A DNA stretch of 64,000 nt. Source: Hyperoplus lanceolatus (taxonomy: Eukaryota > Chordata > Actinopteri > Uranoscopiformes > Ammodytidae). Positions 1-64,000 of the stretch are shown here, in pieces (position 1 is the first letter of the stretch; every line of letters begins with the position of its first letter). Below the pieces are notes generated by a model that ran no database searches, had not been told where the DNA came from, and was given only the letters and a program-made list of their open reading frames with translations. Made by a program: the position numbers and the translations under genes. The stretch covers positions 23,058,001-23,122,000 of the forward strand of contig CM049403.1 in the NCBI GenBank assembly GCA_026929865.2. The letters run 5' to 3'.

Positions 1-1201
1 ATCAGGCAGAGACGGGCGAGTGTGTGTGGCAGGTTCAGAGCCAGCGCCTGAAGGCAATCGAGCTGCCTACCCACATGCACTCTCACCAATCACAAATCAA
101 GTGGCACATCTATTCCTCCACATCGCTTGTACGCACAGGTAAACTTCTTGTATGAGCGCTTGACCTCACCTTGTATTATTACTGTGGGCTACAGAGTGCG
201 GTGTTTAGTGCAACCTTTATTCTATATTGGCCTATTAGGAGCCACAGGGTGTTGTGATGGGAGTAAGCCTGTGCCGATGCATGTGTGCGCCTAGGCGTGC
301 TGGTGAACATGAGCTGATCTATTGCAGTGCTGCTGGGATGAGAGGGCCCAGGAGTTCATTAGGCTGGCGCTCAGGAGAGCAGCCGCGGGGAGTTGCTGCT
401 GTAGCCAAGTGTTGCCAGGAGGCAGAGCAGCGCGTCCGGTGAGGAGGGCCGCCGTTGATGTCCATGGCATGTTTGTTAACAGCCTGATTCCATCAAGTGG
501 TATAAAAAGCAGCGCAGCCAAGGGTAAGGGCTGACCCCTCGGTCCTTGCCTATTTTTAACAACACAATGTTTCAGTCAAAGGTAGACAGTTCAGTTCGAG
601 CACTTGTGGAGTGTAAACGATGCTAATATTCATGCAGTTGTACATTTGGGAGATAAAAAAATAAATAACAAGGAATGCAAAGCGAAAGAGCACAAGACTT
701 CCATCTGACTATTAACAGTTACTTTTGCTTATATGCCCTTATTTCTTCGGGGCGTAGATCTAAAATGCTCTCTCGGTTTTTATCTCCATACTCCCACAAC
801 CCTTGTAAAAAAGCATCATAGGAGCCGAATACCACAAAGTATTAAATACTCTTTAAGAGAAAGGATTCAAATGAAGCTCAAGGCGTTTCTTTGGACAACA
901 GAGAAAAAGCATCAGATAAAAATATGCTAAAACCAAATTGCAATAAAATACTTTATTTTACATGAGGTTCTAGTGAGCAAATCCTCTCCTTCATCTCCTT
1001 CTTTCCTGTCTTATGAGAATGAAAACAATCCTAAGAATGGCTGTGATTCACAGGAGGTAGGTATTGCACGGACGCCACCCATATTTCATCAGTCAATGCA
1101 CTGCGAGGAAATGACTCAAGTAATCCAAATAACGACATGCTGGAGATAATCAACGTGAAGGCATTATTTGCGTGTCCTTTTTTACCTTTGTCATGTTAGG
1201 C
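1..1201. other. Left flank and probable C1orf53 3'UTR
   Basis: No coding exon is recognisable here. The right part, down to about 930, is probably the minus-strand 3'UTR of the C1orf53 homologue. A TATA-like word (tataaaaag) lies at 501-509 on the plus strand in a moderately GC-rich stretch (about 330-540), but no gene can be tied to it. In human the next gene on this side is LHX9; I looked for LIM or homeodomain codons and found none. Confidence 0.4.
952..957 (-). terminator. Candidate polyadenylation signal for C1orf53 homologue
   Basis: The plus-strand word tttatt reads AATAAA on the minus strand, about 245 bases past the stop codon at 1202. A plus-strand AATAAA lies at 942-947, so the site could serve either strand. 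This is the nearest canonical signal I noticed; no transcript data support it. Confidence 0.35.
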
Positions 1202-5181
<3,980 letters not shown>

Positions 5182-5500
5182 GCTCCAACTACCCCAGCGC
5201 GTCTGCTTTAAAAACGGGTTAAAAGTTGGAACTACTTCGGAAAAGATAAAAGATTCCGGTAAAACACACCATCTCTTCATCAAGCCCAGTGATGGCTGAT
5301 TTTTTGATCATTTGTTCCCATCATAAGTTGTCTACCGGTATGTTGCATGTTTACTTTTTATCTCATGCACAGAAATGTTTGTTTGCCACTTCCTCCTTTG
5401 CCTCGTGACGCTGGTGACATGTGACCGTGTCGTCACACTGATCCAGCTGCGCACACAGCGCCCCTGCTGTTCAACTGCAGCCACCAAATCCCTGGTGATA
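5182..5500 (-). promoter_or_regulatory. Probable promoter/5'UTR of C1orf53 homologue
   Basis: The region upstream of the preferred start is locally GC-richer than its surroundings (about 5390-5480). It has four GTGAC/GTCAC words within 32 bases (5405-5409, 5414-5418, 5421-5425, 5432-5436), and an E-box CATGTG at 5418-5423 overlaps the third. I see no TATA box. The transcription start is not determined. Confidence 0.4.
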
Positions 5501-8500
5501 GGAGGATCGAACATAAATATGACAAAAACGAACACAATTTGTGAGAAATAATAGAAAATTAGAATCATTACCATAAAATAAGTATACTTTTTTTTATCTT
5601 TTTTCATGTTACATATCATGTTATATATTTATGATTCATTATGGTTCATTCTTAGCTCAAAGTTATGTGTACATATTATGATTTAATGAACATATGAATA
5701 TACTTTTTATTGTTACATTATTATTTGTATACTTTAATTGGGTTATATCTTACAGTAGGCTACATGTTTTCACTGTAAACCAATATGCTCACATTTACAG
5801 GCAACTACACTGCATATATATATTACATTTTACATCGGCCTACTTCTTATTTCTATGTTCTAAATTTGGAGCAACTGTTAAGAAAGCGAATGACACTTTG
5901 GGTATCTATTGTATTTCTGATTTTGATTTTAATTTGTGACCATCACTTATTGATCAGCAAAAATCAAAAACATATGTCATACTCCTAATACAGTTTTCAG
6001 AAATAATTAATTAATTTACTTGTGATAAATTTCCTCTATTGGATCATAAAGTCACATTTACTCTGATTACTGTCTGTTTGTAACATGAGGAATGCCATTT
6101 TGTAAATCTGGCTAAATGACACCATCCTTACAAAAGGCTAGCTTTGCTCTACTTGGCTGCAGCAACACTTCAGGGCAAACAGAGACACCTTTCCCTCAGT
6201 ATAAAACTTATATAGTGACCGTAAGCTTGATGAGAGGACATTAATGAGTCCTCTCAAGGTTATTCACTGCTGTCAGCCAACCTCTGATGATGCGTCTACC
6301 ACAGAATTCTGGGTAATGAAACCTGACAAGTGTCTTTTGAATGACCTTGTGGGGTCAATTTACCCACAGACAAATGTACACAATACTGGTAAAAAAAAGA
6401 AAAGAAAAAAAGATCTGCATGCGAATTATAAGAAATATTGTGCATGCAAACAATGCTAAATAATAAATAAATAAATATTAATTTAATGTCTTTACAAAAA
6501 ATGTATCTCAGCAAATTAACCTGTAAACGAAAGATAAGGTAGATGTATTTTAAGCTTTACAATTAAAAAGATCAATGTAAGCAATGTAACATTTTCTATC
6601 AACTCTACATTAAGCCTAGACTGTATTTTAACAGTAAAAACCTTTAAGGTCAGAGAGCTATCCAAGTGCACCTCAGCTAAGTCAGATGTTTTGTAAGTTA
6701 TTCTGATGCAACTTCAAGGCCTCAGAAGGATAATGGGACTGCATTGTTCTTTTTGCAGTGTTAGGCTTTCTTTATATTAACATAATTTTAACTGTGTACA
6801 GTTCTATGAAATGTAAGACATCACTAAGAGCTTCATGTATGTGTCTCTTTTTGTGTATGTGCCATATTTCCTTAATTTTATATTTTATGTTAAGGCAGCT
6901 GCCCTGCCATTATCATTTCATACGGATGCCTGAAACAGCATGCCTCAGTCTGCTGCCACTTAATTACCTTCCAGTCAGCCTGAAGAAATCTGGCTCAGAT
7001 CCAGACAGACTCTCCAGGGAGGAGAGGCAAGTACATCTAATCCATTGGTTTCAATTTACCATGGGACAAATATTGCTTACACATGAAAACAATGAAAGGA
7101 AAGTCCATCCTAAAACAGAGTACACTGCAGTGGATATTGGGTGATTTTGGCCAGAAAAAGTAAAAAATATTTGTATTAAAAAGGAAAACGGAGCATCATC
7201 ATCAATTCATGATTTCATCAGGTGTCACTCGAAGAAAACTGGTCCACGGACAATTTATTTCTTAGTGATGCTGTGGGTTCACACAATCTATGGTTGAGAT
7301 ATTACACCTAAATACATATGAAATTAATGATCTACAGCTGTGAATCAGGACATGAAGTATACCCATCAAACAAGGACTTCTGTTGTTTAAATTCCCAAAT
7401 TAAATCCTTGAGATTAATTGTAAAAATTATATAAATTATTTTGGGATGGATTTCCCCTTTATGAGGTGACTCATCTGAGTCATGAATGATTTGTTAGAGT
7501 CAGCCTTTATTTCATGCACAACATATTTTCATCCAAAGTGGGTATTGTAAGTAGCATTTAGACATGACACTTTATAATTATGCTGGGCAAACCAAGTACT
7601 CATTCCAGTCGTCTACCGTCCACCACATGTTGGCCTCAGCTTCACTGAAGCAGCCATGGATTAGGACTTTGCTCAAAACTGGTAAAGAAAATTGATAAGA
7701 TTATTATCCATATTTCAGTCCTCTGTTTGAGGGATTTTAAGAGCAAGACTCTGGCCATAAGCCCGTTTCCTCAAACTATATGCTTGTTTTTTTTTCATGC
7801 CACGTTTGATAAACTGGGGTCATGAATTGCGTAGCCTCTTGTGGCCAAATATTAATTTGCTGATGGTCTCTTGTTGAACTCTAAATGCAAATAATGTGTG
7901 CTGTGTATAATTTGTGCTGTGTATGTAGCCTGTTCCCTCCAAGTGCAACACATGGCAGCTTCAATGTTTGCAGAGAGACCCAGAGGACTCTTCTGCTGGA
8001 ATAATAAACGCAGGTTGTCTGTGTGTCAGTAGTGATTTCATTCAACACGTCTTTATTTTGGAGTATGCTGCCAATATTACACTACACAATCGCAATGTAT
8101 TTTAATAATTAAAGTATTAAGATTATACTGTGACACAGTGGCCCTCTATGATACAGAACAACACAATTGGGTTATGATAGACCCAACTTAATCTTGTAAA
8201 GGGTGCATGTAGTCTTGAGCATGGTTCAAATAAATGAATTATACTTTTAGATTTGTTCAGTTTATTGTCCAACAAATGGCTAAAAAAAGAGGCAATATTG
8301 ATCTTAGTTATATTTGTCAGGAAGCCAGAAACATGACATGACAGAAATAAAGCTTTTTTGCTTTTATAAATATTCCCCATAATAGCATGTAGGCCAAGGC
8401 TAGATGGTAGAATATGTTGTGTCATGATGTGCTTTCAGGTTGTGAAAGTGAGCCCCACTGCAAAAAATATTCCGCCTAATAATTCTGCTCGTAACAGCTC

Positions 8501-8740
8501 ATCTTGAAAGCCCTCATGGTCCCAGGACTCCACTTTGGGAGCCACTGCTGAAGGCTACCGCTGCCACAATAATTGAACTAATAATGCAATGTCTCATAAG
8601 GGGAGCACAGGTTTTTTTTTCAGAAGCTTGAATCACGCGGCTCAGGTGTGCTGTTACTCACTAAAAATGGAGGAAAAGATGCTCGCAGGCATAGGAAGCA
8701 GCAGAAGCAGCGGCAGCAAGGTGCCCATCATCTGACGCGC
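5501..8740. other. AT-rich intergenic region between divergent genes
   Basis: This 3.2-kb spacer separates the C1orf53 homologue from dennd1b. It is AT-rich, with tracts such as tatatatatt near 5815, a taaataaataaata run near 6460 and short A/T runs. No exon, RNA gene or long repeat is recognisable, and open frames are short and unlike known proteins. Confidence 0.6.
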
Positions 8741-8748
8741 TGACGTCA
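8741..8748. promoter_or_regulatory. Full CRE palindrome (TGACGTCA)
   Basis: An exact eight-base CREB/ATF consensus about 300 bases upstream of the dennd1b ATG, at the start of the GC-rich promoter stretch. CRE sites close to transcription starts are often functional; use here is inferred. Confidence 0.55.
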
Positions 8749-8889
8749 CCACATCTTTTGACAGCACTTCCTGGAGTGGCGTTTGTTGTGGGAAATAACA
8801 CCGCGGTGCTGAGCCTAGGGATTCTGCCGCTCCATAACGGCTCACAAACTACAACTACTACTCCTGCTACACTATCGCCACCTCCGAGC

Positions 8890-8943
8890 ATGTGGTCGCG
8901 GCGGCTTTCGACCGGTATCAGCGTTGAAAGACGGAATAAGTGA
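8890..8943 (+). promoter_or_regulatory. Upstream ORF 1 in dennd1b leader (17 codons)
   Basis: An ATG at 8890-8892 opens a 17-codon frame ending in TGA at 8941-8943, 106 bases before the main ATG. It matters only if transcription starts upstream of it. It has A at -3 (gcATG context agcATGt) and T at +4, so initiation would be moderate. Confidence 0.4.
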
Positions 8944-9033
8944 CGGCTGAGACTGAGAGGAAAGGGGACGAGGTGGAAAATACTCTCGGACAGCCAGTAG
9001 AGCCGAGCCCGCCGACAGCACGGAGTTGTCGCG

Positions 9034-9042
9034 ATGTTGTAG
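9034..9042 (+). promoter_or_regulatory. Minimal upstream ORF 2 (Met-Leu-stop)
   Basis: ATG TTG TAG lies only 7 bases before the main start codon. Such a tiny ORF could capture scanning ribosomes or permit reinitiation at the strong main ATG. Confidence 0.5.
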
Positions 9043-9049
9043 CTAAACC

Positions 9050-56912
<47,863 letters not shown>

Positions 56913-58685
56913 GTGAGTCCACTCCCTCCACAGTCAGCTATCAGCTCTGCCCCTGTCAGGCACACGGGAGAATTGTAGGGGGTTTGGAAAAACAGTTCAA
57001 ATACTTAAAGGATAATTCAGGAGTCGTATGGGCCATCTCACAAGCTGGTAACATGATATTTGAAAAGGTTGCAATTTGCCTTTTTGTTGGCTTCATGTGC
57101 AATTCAGATACTGATTTACCAGTAGACGGTCTATATATAACTCAAATGTTGGGTTATTTCCTAGATTGAACAAGATTCTCTTCATCAATTTTCCAGCAGG
57201 ATATCAAACCCCAAGTAGTAGGATGTGAATATTTATCTGACATGGCTACGCTACTTGTACAGGGAGAGTTGAACTGATGTGTCTGGCCCCCCCCCCCCCC
57301 CACCCCCTCCTCCTCATTGCCCGTGCATCCTGCAGTCACTATCCCTATCGCGTTCTGACAGGCTATGAAATCCACACTAAAGCAGGACTGTATTTGACTG
57401 TTTTATCTTACAACCGCAACATATTAACGGCCCCCAAAAGCCTTAAATTACCCGTTATTACATGTCTCAACTCGCTCACATAATTTAAAGTCCCTTCTGT
57501 CTGTCCGTCTCGATGAGGGAGGAAATCTTTCTCTCCCTCTTTTCCCCATCCGTTCCTCATTCCCTCCCTCGTTATCTTTGTTGCTGATGAGGCAGAGCCA
57601 AATGTTTATGACAGATGAGATGGGAGAGGGAAGTGATGTCATCATGTGAGTCCTATCCGTATCTGTAGCGCGGCTGTGGCTCCTGCCTCCGTATCTACAA
57701 GGTTGCACAACACTGAACAGCCGGAGGGGCTGTGGTGGTGATGGGTGCTGGAGGGAACGCTGCCCAAACTCTCCCATAGGAGCCATAATCAGGAAGAGCT
57801 GTAAAAAGAAAATATATATATATTCAATAGGCCTATACTGTACCTACTGTATATATAGAAATGTAACCCCTTATAGAATTTCACCCTCAGACCAACAGCA
57901 CCTCCGCTCAGGGTCTCGCCTTTGACACAAGAGTTACAAGATGTAAAATGAGCAGACTCAAGGGTGAAAGTGTTTTTCTTTTTAAGAAGAAAGGGGGGAG
58001 AGGTAATTTTTCTTCTTCTGTGATTTACAGTTTTCTGCAGCTCACTCGAGACTATTCTCGCAAATTTATGCCAACAGCATTTTTTTAAGAGCTCCCACGT
58101 CAGACTTTTACCCATATAAGCCTTTTATCTCTCTGCAATCCTTCATCCACTCATCTGTCTATCCATCCATCCATCAAGCTACCTCAGGGAGAGGTGTTTT
58201 CGGTTTGGTATAGCGATATATGTCGGACAGTAGCCTAGTACAAAGGTATTTTCACATTGTCTACTGGGATTACTAGCAGGGTCCCGATGTTATTACCGCT
58301 CCTGTGATGCGTTATTGTTTGCAGTTGTGGAGACTGACCTCCCAGTTCCTGTGGAAATGGCTGCCGTGCTTCTTGAAGCCGGATACTGACGTGTCAAGCA
58401 CCCAGCTCATTATCCACACCGCTGTCTTGTGATCAAATATCTTAAAGTGACAGGGCGGAAATATAAAATAAACGCCAATTTTTGTCCAAGTGAGTGCTGG
58501 CAGTCACTGCATGGACAGGTAATGTTTCTATAGTCTGCTTGCCACAGATAGAGGAGCTATGAGAGAAGGTATTGTTAGTAAGATCGTTAGTACCATCCAG
58601 CTGCTTTTCCCCACCTCCGCCTGTCCAGCCTCGCAGCCAAGCAAAGAGAAACAGGGAATAAAAAGTGGGAAAGAGCCAGAGAAAG

Positions 58686-58709
58686 CACACACACACACAC
58701 ACACACACA
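58686..58709. repeat. (CA)12 microsatellite
   Basis: A 24-bp perfect CA array in intron 10. Confidence 0.97.
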
Positions 58710-60516
58710 TCCTGCATTTATTCTGCTTGCTCTAGGTGCTTGCCTGTGTTAAAGCCCCCGGCGAAGCCGGTGTGTCAGTCTGCCGGTACATGGCCGGCGC
58801 TTCTCGCGAGCAGCCAACAGCAAAGGAATAAATCATGATCTTACAACAATGCGTCAGTTGACTTATTGCTGTTTCGTGACCGGGGGTTGAACGGTATCAC
58901 TGTTTTTTAAAGGGCCGGTCGGCGGTGGCGCAGAGTGCGGGAGCCAGCCGAGCGTGCAGCCTTGTCATAGGACCGTATAATAGGGCCTGCATCGGCCCTT
59001 CCTCTAACTAGTCAGTTGGGAGGACCCCCCACCATCACCCTCCGTGTCTTTCATCTGCCGAGACCCCCCCCCCCCCAGCTCTCACACCCAGCCTCTAGCC
59101 CTGCCTATCGCCCCCCAACTCACACACAGCCCCGGCCCGGCACTGGTTGACAGCAGTGCCTCTCATCAGCCTGTCAGGCCTATGCTAACAAGGAGCTATC
59201 CATCCACCGTGCCCTAGAGTGCCAGCTGTCTCTCTCTGTTTCCTGCCTTTTTACTCTGTTCTTCTTCTTCTCCTCCTCCTCCTCTCTTTCCCAGACTCCT
59301 CTGTCTCTCCACTTTCCATCTATCTAAGTTATTCTTCCTCGCTGACATATTATTTTTTGTCCATCTGTCTCTCACTTGCTCTCTCTGACTTTGCATCCCT
59401 GTTCCTGGGTGTCTCTGTTGTCGGGCATCTGCAGAACATCGCGGCCATTCTCTCCCCCTCCTTCCTTCTCAATAGACTTATCCAAGCCCCCTGTGCCATG
59501 TGTCTGACTTAACGTGCATGCCGTGGCCAAGTAGACTTGGATGTTTGTGTCTCCTTTGCATGCATCTGTTTGTGTCCTCGGCACTCGCAGGTGTCTGTAG
59601 CGTATGCCTTATGTCTTTGTGTGAGGGAGCCAGCTATTGTGTGTGTGTGTGTGGGAGGCCTGGTGTTAGCTTGTTACCTGTGTCCTCCCGTTTGCCCTCT
59701 CCCTCTTTATTCCCTGTGCCACCAACTTGTTGGTGGCACACCTGCGTTGACACCGGTGTTTGTCAACAGAGGGCTAAGCAGAGCGCGGGTAATTGGTGAC
59801 TTACTCTGTGCAGGGGGAGGCTAGCCCAGCGACACAGCAACAGGAATAACAATGGACAGAAGGACAGCGAGGGAGGAGAGATGGAAAAACAGAATAAGAA
59901 ATTAAGAATTGGGATGAAAACGAGGCTTGAAAAGAAGTGAAATTTGGAGAGCGCATAGGGACAGTGTTGGAAGCAAAGGCTACAGGAGGGGAAATGAGTG
60001 TTTGAAGCTGGTGTGAAGAGGTCAAGAGCGAATCTGTTGATACCATTCCTCCTGTCAAATTGAATCACATTGCCTGCAGCAGCAGCTATTTGTCTCACAC
60101 TCTGCTCTCACTGTTATTCAACATGTGTGATTTTTCCTCATCTGAAAGGGGAATGAGTGTTGTGTTTTGAGTGGAGCAAAATAGCAAAAATCTCAATTTC
60201 ACCACTGTTTCATATGTGAAAAGAAGGCCCCCACAGTGTCTCTCCATTTTCCTGTCTTGTGTTTCACTTTAATATGATGTCCGGTTGCTTAGGTTGGGAG
60301 GAATGGTGTGGGTGGAAACACACTGCTTATACTGACAGTGTGCAGAGCTCAGAGTCGCACTGAAGTTGCGGGAAGATCTGAAGTCTCCGTTGGGTCCAGT
60401 TCTGTAACAAAACCTTGCTGTTGAAGGGTTGTGTTGCTATCCAGGCATGTAGAGGGACCAGCTCATTTGAATATAATGATATATACATATGGAGAGATGT
60501 TTGATGGTTCAAGAGC

Positions 60517-60608
60517 TGTCAGCTGCCAACACATAACCAACACATAAATAACATAAATATATATATATATATATATATATACTATATACTATATACTATA
60601 TACTATAT

Positions 60609-60646
<38 letters not shown>

Positions 60647-60664
60647 ATGTGTTGGCAGCTGACA
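60517..60664. repeat. Inverted repeat enclosing AT, heptamer and TG repeats
   Basis: The left arm tgtcagctgccaacacataa (60517-60536) is complementary to part of the right arm at 60641-60664, which reads ttatttatgtgttggcagct then gaca. A second copy of ccaacacataaataa follows the left arm (60537-60551). The interior holds (AT)12 (60557-60580), about four tatatac heptamers and (TG)15 (60611-60640). Confidence 0.85.
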
Positions 60665-62825
60665 GATATATATATATATTTTTTAAACTGTGCAAATCTA
60701 TGTGTCAAAAGAAAAACACATAATCTGTATTCCCATGCTAACATACTAATTCAGAGCAGGTTATTAATTATGTGGCATACTCGCATTGCAAAAGTGGAAT
60801 TTAAGTTTATTAAAGAAAGAGAAAATCAATTGAGGTTGAGTTTTTCTGTCCCACAATGCAATACACAGGGAAAATGAAGAAGCTGCTCACAGCTGGAACA
60901 ATATTAAGACAAACTGTAGACGGTGGTTAAACAGTGTGAACACAGCAGAAAAAACAAACAACCAAACCAAAACAAGTTGATCTTTGAAATACATTTTGAT
61001 CTCTCTCTCTGTTTGTAAAAAATAATTCCTAGTGAAATTCTAAAGGTGCAGCTTGATTGGCATATGCATAGTTCCTGTCAGTATAAAATTATGATTTTTT
61101 TTGGACACATAATAAAGACAGTAACAGTAAAAATACTTCAACGTTTAGTATGTAGTTATTGCTGTGTACTATTAGTATGCAGTGATGAATTGGACACGCG
61201 TATTTGAGTCACGCCCAGGCCCTATTATGGACTAAACTGTGTGTGTGTGACCTCTTGCAGTTGCGATGCAAATATGATCCCTTCCCTCAACTCTTTCTTT
61301 CTCTCTCACTTACAGCTCCTCCTGTCCATCGCTTTCTCGCTCTCTCTTTCTCTTTTTCAGTCTCTGCTCATTTGAGTCCTGTTGAATGAATCTGGGAAGA
61401 ACCAGTGTTGGTGTGGACACACTTTATGTCTGGGCTACAGTGCACTAAGAAAGCTCTCCCAGTGCAGAACCAAAGACCTTGACTGCTTTTTGAAACAGGC
61501 TGTCGCTGTATAATCTGTTAGCTTTTCTCGGAGGAAGGGGCAACACACACACACACACATGCACACAGTGTGAGAGGCAGGCAGCCCCTCATTACCGCGC
61601 AGAGCCCTGGTCCCTAAGGACTGGACCCAGCACCTAATCCTGTATTTGTTCTTGGGGACTGTATCTGTGATTCTCTATTGAATGGAATATTAAGCACCCA
61701 GGTCTTTTGTGGAGCGTGTAAGCCATTTGGCTCCACTCATCTATTATTTATCAGCCTGGCAAATATTTTATCAGCCTTAGCCTCTCGTGACCCACTCTCA
61801 TGTGAAGCCCCCCCCCATAAATGAAGAATAAAAAGAGTGTACTATTTCTTTTTTTTCCGCTTATCTTCCTTTTACTTTTTGCCTCGTTTCGTTTGTATTC
61901 AGTTGAATTAGAGGTGCAAATATGTGAACTATTCTTCAGGAGTTCCCTCCAAGTTGCATTTTTTCAGGCACACTGCCACCTCTATCGCTTTGGAGATAGC
62001 AAATAAAGGAAAACAGAAATCTAGATTTGCTTTATAAATCATTATCTTGGTTTCAGTAATCCCCCCCCACCCTTCCCCTCTCATTCAACTCCCACAAGCC
62101 AGCCACCCAACCTGAGAAGAAGAGAAGCAGAGAGAGAGAGAGAGACTCCTGTTTTCCCTTTCAACCTGAGAGAGTAAATCATGCCAGTTGGGGGGCTCAC
62201 CTTGAGGCCTGGTGGAGATAATTGGAGTTGGTTAGCGAGGTGTTCTGTGCCATTACCTCCTGGTACCAGCGAATGGCTGGGGCTTGTCTCGCACTCCCAG
62301 AGGAGGGATACACTTGCCTGTTGGCTCTACGCTTAGTGTGTGTGCGTGCATGCTTTGCGCGTGCCACACATGTACGTATGTGTGTATGTATATCCGCTGT
62401 CAAATGGCTGACCTCTCTTCATCACAATTTAATGGCCCCATGCCGTCACCGCTTTGGAGAAAGACAGAAGGGTGTGATGGTTTTGATAGTAGCTCTTCCA
62501 CCAAGTGCTTCACTTTTACACATTAATATTCATAGCACTGATTTATTTTCAGAATTAACAAAAAAAAAAAGAAATGTTTGCCAGTGAATTAATCCTGACA
62601 GGAGCGTGGCATTGTTGTGTTTTATTTGAAGATGGCAGGCAGCAGAAATATGCATATGCAGATAAACAGAGCAAGACACCAATTAAATCTTGATTAAGTC
62701 CTAACTATTGTGGGACTGGGTGTTTGAGAGAATGCACAGAGACGATAAAAAAAGAAAAAAAGATTGTTGCTCTTTTTTCTTATCAGCCGAATTCAGTTAA
62801 AACAAACATGGAGAGAGGGAGGCAT

Positions 62826-62943
<118 letters not shown>

Positions 62944-63101
62944 TTTGTTGTTAGCTTTTCAGATGTCTGGGCTTGATGTTTGGGTGGATTCAGAGGGTGG
63001 GGCCCTCTTTCTCTTTTTCCTGGCAGGGGTGGTTTTTCAGCCGCTTTTGGACGGTCAATTGTGACACTGTGAGTGTCAGTGAGAAGGGGGTCTCCTGGTA
63101 A

Positions 63102-63133
<32 letters not shown>

Positions 63134-63369
63134 TATTGTGTGTCCGTTTCACACATTGACTGTGAAGCTGCAGCAGTATAACAGTGGCGGCTGCTCTGGG
63201 GTCCCGGTGGTATTGGCCTAGCCCGCAGTCTCTCTTGGCTAACTCATGTTTCATTCTTTGGCAATTTGCCCTAATGAAGTCCCGCAGGAGCCCCTCAGAC
63301 CTCTGTTCTCTTTCCATATTTAATCATGTTATTTTAATCTGGGGGATGAGCTAACGCCTCTTTCTCCCA

Positions 63370-63371
<2 letters not shown>

Positions 63372-63424
<53 letters not shown>
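63372..63424. repeat. (GT)26 microsatellite
   Basis: A 53-bp perfect array in intron 10; a shorter TG run with GA tail lies at 63102-63131. Confidence 0.99.
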
Positions 63425-63428
<4 letters not shown>

Positions 63429-64000
63429 GGTCATTACTATAGCTGGGTTTTCATGAGATGTGATGTCAAGAGGGGGATGCTGGCTTTAAGACAATGGGAG
63501 ACAATGACTTTAATTTTATGTGTAATGTTGGTTTGACAATGTGAATAGCTTCTTTGAAAAGAGTGTCATCTTCATGTGATTGCTTCTCATTATTTGTTTA
63601 GAAAAAAAAAAATATTTTCTTTATCATTTCTAGGTCAAAGTAGTTGGGCTAATTTTGATTTTTATGATTTCTGTCATCACTGTTTTGTGCTCCCCTTCGT
63701 TGCTTTTTGTGCAGGTCGCGGCACAATTCACACTTTGACAGTGCATTTTTAAAGCAGTTTATTATGGACTACAGGCTTGTATTTTGCCATTCATTTCTTT
63801 GGGGGGGTTAAAATCCCAAAATTTTAACAATTTTTCTATTTACATTTCCTAATACCTGGTGCAACAGTAGGAAAATTATTGCAGCCGATGACCCACCGAC
63901 ACCAAATCAACGTGTTCATGATTTCTCTGTGTGTAAAGCAAGCGCTTCCTCCTTTCATGTTAATCTTTACACCTACCTCATCACATCATTTCTCTCTTCT

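Larger units (their letters stand above)
8749..9049 (+). promoter_or_regulatory. dennd1b: dennd1b proximal promoter and 5' leader
   Basis: A GC- and CpG-richer stretch (for example ggtcgcggcggctttcgacc near 8893) directly before the dennd1b start codon. It lacks a TATA box, as expected of a broadly expressed gene. Its right part is probably the 5'UTR. The exact start of transcription, and any intron in the leader, cannot be seen. Confidence 0.55.

Noticed and set aside
322..534. A coding exon or lhx9 5' end near a TATA-like word
   Set aside because: The translations in both directions show no LIM, homeodomain or other known motif, and no supporting splice pattern.
58321..58440. A possible further dennd1b exon after a cag (ctgacctcccagttcctgtgg)
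   Set aside because: The translation does not match the expected LTACIHGSAALLYPMYW block, and the flanking splice signals do not fit the phase.

Overview
This window is vertebrate nuclear DNA, almost certainly from a teleost fish. Genes are split into small exons with GT-AG introns of up to 18 kb. Long perfect CA/TG arrays are frequent, and tRNA-derived SINEs and short hairpin DNA transposons of the kind common in fish are present. I cannot name the species. There are no operons, phage, CRISPR arrays or bacterial features.

Two protein-coding genes can be supported, arranged head to head. On the minus strand (about 0.95-5.3 kb) is a complete three-exon homologue of human C1orf53, a small protein with a conserved [13 protein letters not shown] cysteine motif (DUF5522-type, from memory) and no known function. 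On the plus strand, starting at 9050 and running beyond the right edge, is dennd1b (connecdenn 2), a DENN-domain exchange factor for Rab35 in clathrin/endosome traffic. Ten coding exons are present (9050-9066, 9665-9729, 27875-27918, 42668-42717, 43753-43872, 49267-49336, 51258-51338, 52728-52790, 56122-56175, 56802-56912). They join without frame breaks into exactly 225 codons covering the uDENN module and the beginning of cDENN. The rest of cDENN, dDENN and the C-terminal tail lie to the right. Human C1orf53 and DENND1B are also divergent neighbours, as I recall, so this is old conserved synteny.

Layout: 1-1201, flank and probable C1orf53 3'UTR; 1202-5181, C1orf53 homologue with a SINE and a hairpin element in its first intron; 5182-8740, AT-rich intergenic DNA; 8741-9049, GC-richer dennd1b promoter/5' leader with a full CRE palindrome and two short upstream ORFs; 9050-56912, dennd1b exons and introns; 56913-64000, start of a long intron. 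Over 90% of the window is intron or intergenic DNA. Its recognisable content is nineteen main CA/TG arrays (about 1.8 kb in total), an intact SINE with a perfect 14-bp target-site duplication at 17399-17618, a damaged relative at 22821-22974, two short inverted-repeat DNA elements, and a few AT-rich stretches with clustered homeodomain-like sites that could be enhancers.

I found no wholly new biological system. The best items for follow-up are the uncharacterised cysteine-motif gene, a CA array that begins 4 bases inside a weak dennd1b donor site, a poorly conserved symmetric 63-nt exon, and the short uORFs before the dennd1b start codon.
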